DNA of 22,583 bases, taken from the NCBI GenBank assembly GCA_021781855.1, contig JAJXWC010000015.1, positions 1 through 22,583 of the forward strand. Reading direction: 5' to 3'. Shown piece by piece: positions 20,422-22,583 of the stretch; the first letter of the stretch is position 1, and every line of letters starts with the position of its first letter. The translations under genes and the position numbers were made by a program. The notes under the pieces were generated by a model. That model saw only the letters and a list, made by a program, of their open reading frames with translations, was not told where the DNA came from and ran no database searches. This DNA comes from Bacillota bacterium. GTDB taxonomy: Bacteria > Bacillota > Bacilli > Lactobacillales > Streptococcaceae.

Positions 20422-22149
20422 ATGACAACTATGCTTAAAGGTATTGCTGCATCATCTGGTGTAGCCGTAGCTAAGGCATACTTGCTTGTCCAACCTGATT
20501 TGTCTTTCGAGACAAAAACTGTTGAAAATACAGAAAATGAAGAAGCTCGCCTTGACGCAGCCTTGGCTGCGTCTCAAAGCGAGCTTCAACTTATTAAGGA
20601 CAAAGCAGTAGAAAGTCTTGGCGAAGAAGCCGCTGCAGTATTTGATGCACATATGATGGTTCTTGCTGACCCAGATTTGACCGCACAAATCAAAGCGACA
20701 ATTAACTCGAAAAAAGAAAATGCAGAAGCAGCACTTAAAGAAGTGACCGATATGTTTATCGCTATCTTTGAAGGCATGACCGATAACGCTTATATGCAAG
20801 AGCGTGCGGCTGACATCAAGGACGTGACAAAACGTGTTTTGGCAAATCTTCTTGGGGTAAAACTCCCCAGTCCAGCATTGATTGATGAAGAAGTCATCAT
20901 TGTTGCTGAAGATTTGACACCATCTGATACAGCTCAGCTTGATAAGAAATTTGTTAAGGCTTTTGTAACAAACATCGGCGGACGAACTTCTCATTCGGCA
21001 ATCATGGCTAGAACACTTGAAATCCCTGCAGTTTTGGGAACAAACAATATTACCGAACTCGTGACTGATGGTCAACTTTTGGCAGTATCAGGCTTAACAG
21101 GTGAAGTTATTCTTGACCCAACACCTGAACAACAAGGTGAATTTCATGCGGCTGGGGTGGCTTATGCTACACAAAAAGCAGAATGGGCAATTCTCAAAAA
21201 TGCTGAAACAATCACAGCTGATGGAAAACATTTTGAACTCGCAGCTAATATTGGTTCACCAAAAGACGTCGAGGGTGTCAACGAGAACGGTTCAGAAGCA
21301 ATTGGACTTTATCGTACAGAGTTCCTTTACATGAATTCTGACCATTTCCCAACGGAAGATGAACAATATGAGGCTTATAAAGAAGTTTTGCTCGGTATGA
21401 ATGGCAAACCAGTTGTTGTTCGTACGATGGATATCGGTGGTGACAAAAAGCTGCCTTACTTTGAACTTCCTGACGAGATGAATCCGTTCCTTGGCTGGCG
21501 TGCTTTGCGGATTAGCCTTTCTCAAGGTGGCGATGCAATGTTCCGTACACAGCTTCGTGCCTTGCTTCGTGCCTCTGTTCACGGCAAACTTCGGATTATG
21601 TTCCCTATGGTTGCTTTGGTCAATGAATTCCGTGCAGCAAAGAAGATTTTGCTTGAAGAAAAAGCAAAACTCGAAGCAGACGGTGTTGCTATTTCTGACA
21701 CTATTGAAGTTGGTATCATGATTGAAATTCCAGCAGCAGCTATGCTTGCTGACCAATTTGCTAAAGAAGTTGATTTCTTCTCAATCGGTACAAACGACCT
21801 TATTCAGTACTCAATGGCTGCAGACCGCATGAACGAACAAGTTTCTTATCTTTATCAACCTTACAATCCGTCAATTTTACGTTTGATTAACAATGTTATC
21901 AAGGCAGCGCATGCTGAAGGTAAATGGGCCGGAATGTGTGGTGAGATGGCGGGCGACCAAACTGCTGTGCCATTGCTCATGGGGATGGGGCTTGATGAAT
22001 TTTCAATGTCAGCGACTTCAGTTCTTCAGACACGCTCACTCATGAAACGTCTGGACAGTAAGAAAATGGAAGAACTTTCAGCCCGTGCACTTACAGAAGC
22101 TGCAACTATGGAAGAAGTTGTTACACTTGTTGAAGACTATACAAAATAA
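20422..22149 (+). CDS. ptsI: Phosphoenolpyruvate-protein phosphotransferase (PTS Enzyme I)
   Basis: A 575-residue enzyme that takes phosphate from PEP and gives it to HPr. The N-terminal domain carries the active His at about residue 191 (GGRTSHSAIMAR). The C-terminal PEP-binding barrel has YRTEFLYM, RTMDIGGDK, EIPAAAMLADQFAKEVDFFSIGTNDL and the catalytic Cys in WAGMCGEMAGDQ. I start it at ATG 20422 (MTTMLKGIAASSG), the usual lactococcal/streptococcal N-terminus, one base after the ptsH stop; AAGAAGGA is about 13 nt upstream inside ptsH, so translational coupling with ptsH is expected. A terminator follows. Confidence 0.98.
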   Translation: MTTMLKGIAASSGVAVAKAYLLVQPDLSFETKTVENTENEEARLDAALAASQSELQLIKDKAVESLGEEAAAVFDAHMMVLADPDLTAQIKATINSKKENAEAALKEVTDMFIAIFEGMTDNAYMQERAADIKDVTKRVLANLLGVKLPSPALIDEEVIIVAEDLTPSDTAQLDKKFVKAFVTNIGGRTSHSAIMARTLEIPAVLGTNNITELVTDGQLLAVSGLTGEVILDPTPEQQGEFHAAGVAYATQKAEWAILKNAETITADGKHFELAANIGSPKDVEGVNENGSEAIGLYRTEFLYMNSDHFPTEDEQYEAYKEVLLGMNGKPVVVRTMDIGGDKKLPYFELPDEMNPFLGWRALRISLSQGGDAMFRTQLRALLRASVHGKLRIMFPMVALVNEFRAAKKILLEEKAKLEADGVAISDTIEVGIMIEIPAAAMLADQFAKEVDFFSIGTNDLIQYSMAADRMNEQVSYLYQPYNPSILRLINNVIKAAHAEGKWAGMCGEMAGDQTAVPLLMGMGLDEFSMSATSVLQTRSLMKRLDSKKMEELSARALTEAATMEEVVTLVEDYTK

Positions 22150-22165
22150 GTTTCTGTTTCATTTT

Positions 22166-22197
22166 AAAACCGCAAATTTTGCGGTTTTTCTGTTTTA
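22166..22197 (+). terminator. Terminator of ptsH-ptsI
   Basis: AAAACCGCAA pairs with TTGCGGTTTT, then TTCTGTTTT. Confidence 0.85.
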
Positions 22198-22201
22198 AAA
22201 C

Positions 22202-22228
22202 AAAAAAGCTCACATCAGCGTGAGCTTT
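22202..22228 (-). terminator. Terminator of ebfC (minus strand)
   Basis: AAAGCTCAC and GTGAGCTTT form a 9-bp stem; on the minus strand the hairpin is followed by a T-run. It may also back up the ptsI terminator on the + strand. Confidence 0.75.
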
Positions 22229-22250
22229 CATTTTGACGAATTTATCAAAT

Positions 22251-22550
22251 TCACATTCCCATCATCTTCGAAAATTTTCCCATTTTCTGTTCAGTAACTT
22301 TTTCGATTTGTTCAAGTGCATCATTGACTGCAGCAATCGTCATTTCTGATAGTGTTTCTGGGTCTTCGGGGTCAATCACATCTGGATTGAAAACGATAGA
22401 CTTCAATTTTTTATCGCCCGAAAATTCAACAGTTACCAAGTCTTGTGCTGATTTTCCAACAAAAATACTTGCTGCAATTTCTTCTTGCTGTGCTGCCATT
22501 TGCTTTTGCAGTTTTTGAGCTTGGCGCATCATGTTTTGCATATTCATCAT
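22251..22550 (-). CDS. ebfC: YbaB/EbfC family nucleoid-associated protein
   Basis: A 99-residue dimeric DNA-binding protein of the YbaB/EbfC family. The N-terminus MMNMQNMMRQAQKLQKQMAAQQEEIAAS is the typical Met/Gln-rich helix; VTVEFSGDKKLKSIVFNPDVIDPEDPETLSEM is the central sheet segment; AAVNDALEQIEKVTEQKMGKF is the C-terminal helix. On the minus strand AAAGGAG lies 13 nt before the ATG, a slightly long spacing; the second ATG (one codon later) or fourth residue could also serve as start. It is the only minus-strand gene and is convergent with ptsI. Confidence 0.95.
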   Translation of the reverse strand: MMNMQNMMRQAQKLQKQMAAQQEEIAASIFVGKSAQDLVTVEFSGDKKLKSIVFNPDVIDPEDPETLSEMTIAAVNDALEQIEKVTEQKMGKFSKMMGM

Positions 22551-22583
22551 GATATTTTTCTATCTCCTTTATTTAAGCGGCTT

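Noticed and set aside
20452..21075. 207-codon minus-strand frame inside ptsI
   Set aside because: Antisense shadow of ptsI with Cys/His/Phe-rich composition and no initiation signals.

Overview
The window is a piece of a low-GC Firmicute chromosome, most likely a Lactococcus. The support is the protein sequences (streptococcal/lactococcal-type Rel, SecA, HPr and Enzyme I), the order secA - two class I DAHP synthases - ptsH-ptsI, and five copies of GCGCGTG, the Chi sequence described for Lactococcus lactis, all on the + strand. The species cannot be fixed from the sequence. Every gene reads on the + strand except the last one (ebfC).

Layout: (1) 1-95, the tail of an unidentified membrane protein with its terminator, then about 400 nt without a convincing gene. 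(2) 504-7248, a translation and stress block: ABC-F ATPase, an unknown 99-aa protein, a CmoM/SmtA-like methyltransferase, prmA (ribosomal protein L11 methyltransferase), rsmE (16S rRNA m3U1498 methyltransferase), then rel (ppGpp synthetase/hydrolase) behind its own long leader. (3) 7512-9431, an overlapping operon of dtd, a TMEM175-like channel with an N-terminal extension, and a HAD phosphatase. (4) 9550-10902, an APC-family amino-acid permease with a strong promoter. (5) 11195-13941, an accessory cassette: an Rgg-type regulator, a 429-nt regulatory gap, an unrecognised secreted Ser/Thr/Tyr-rich protein, two small two-helix membrane proteins and a third small membrane protein. (6) 14086-22149, housekeeping genes again: plsC, secA, the tandem DAHP synthases aroF and aroH, and ptsH-ptsI, with ebfC convergent at the end.

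Functional links: Rgg regulators usually control an adjacent target in response to a short peptide. The gap after this one holds an 11-bp inverted repeat just upstream of an extended -10 box and the secreted-protein gene, so Rgg control of the cassette is the simplest model. I do not recognise the secreted protein or its membrane partners; this is the best candidate in the window for an undescribed system. In block 2, PrmA acts on L11, the ribosomal protein that RelA-type enzymes are known to sense (shown in E. coli), so the neighbourhood joins ribosome modification to the stringent response.

Two dispersed signals cut across genes. One is a modular hairpin repeat of which I see six full or decayed copies, mostly in leaders; one copy carries an extra 42-nt perfect-hairpin module. 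The other is a palindrome TGAC-N6-GTCA found seven times in 22.6 kb, in coding and non-coding DNA, including one copy upstream of each DAHP synthase gene. All promoter, terminator and folding calls were read by eye.
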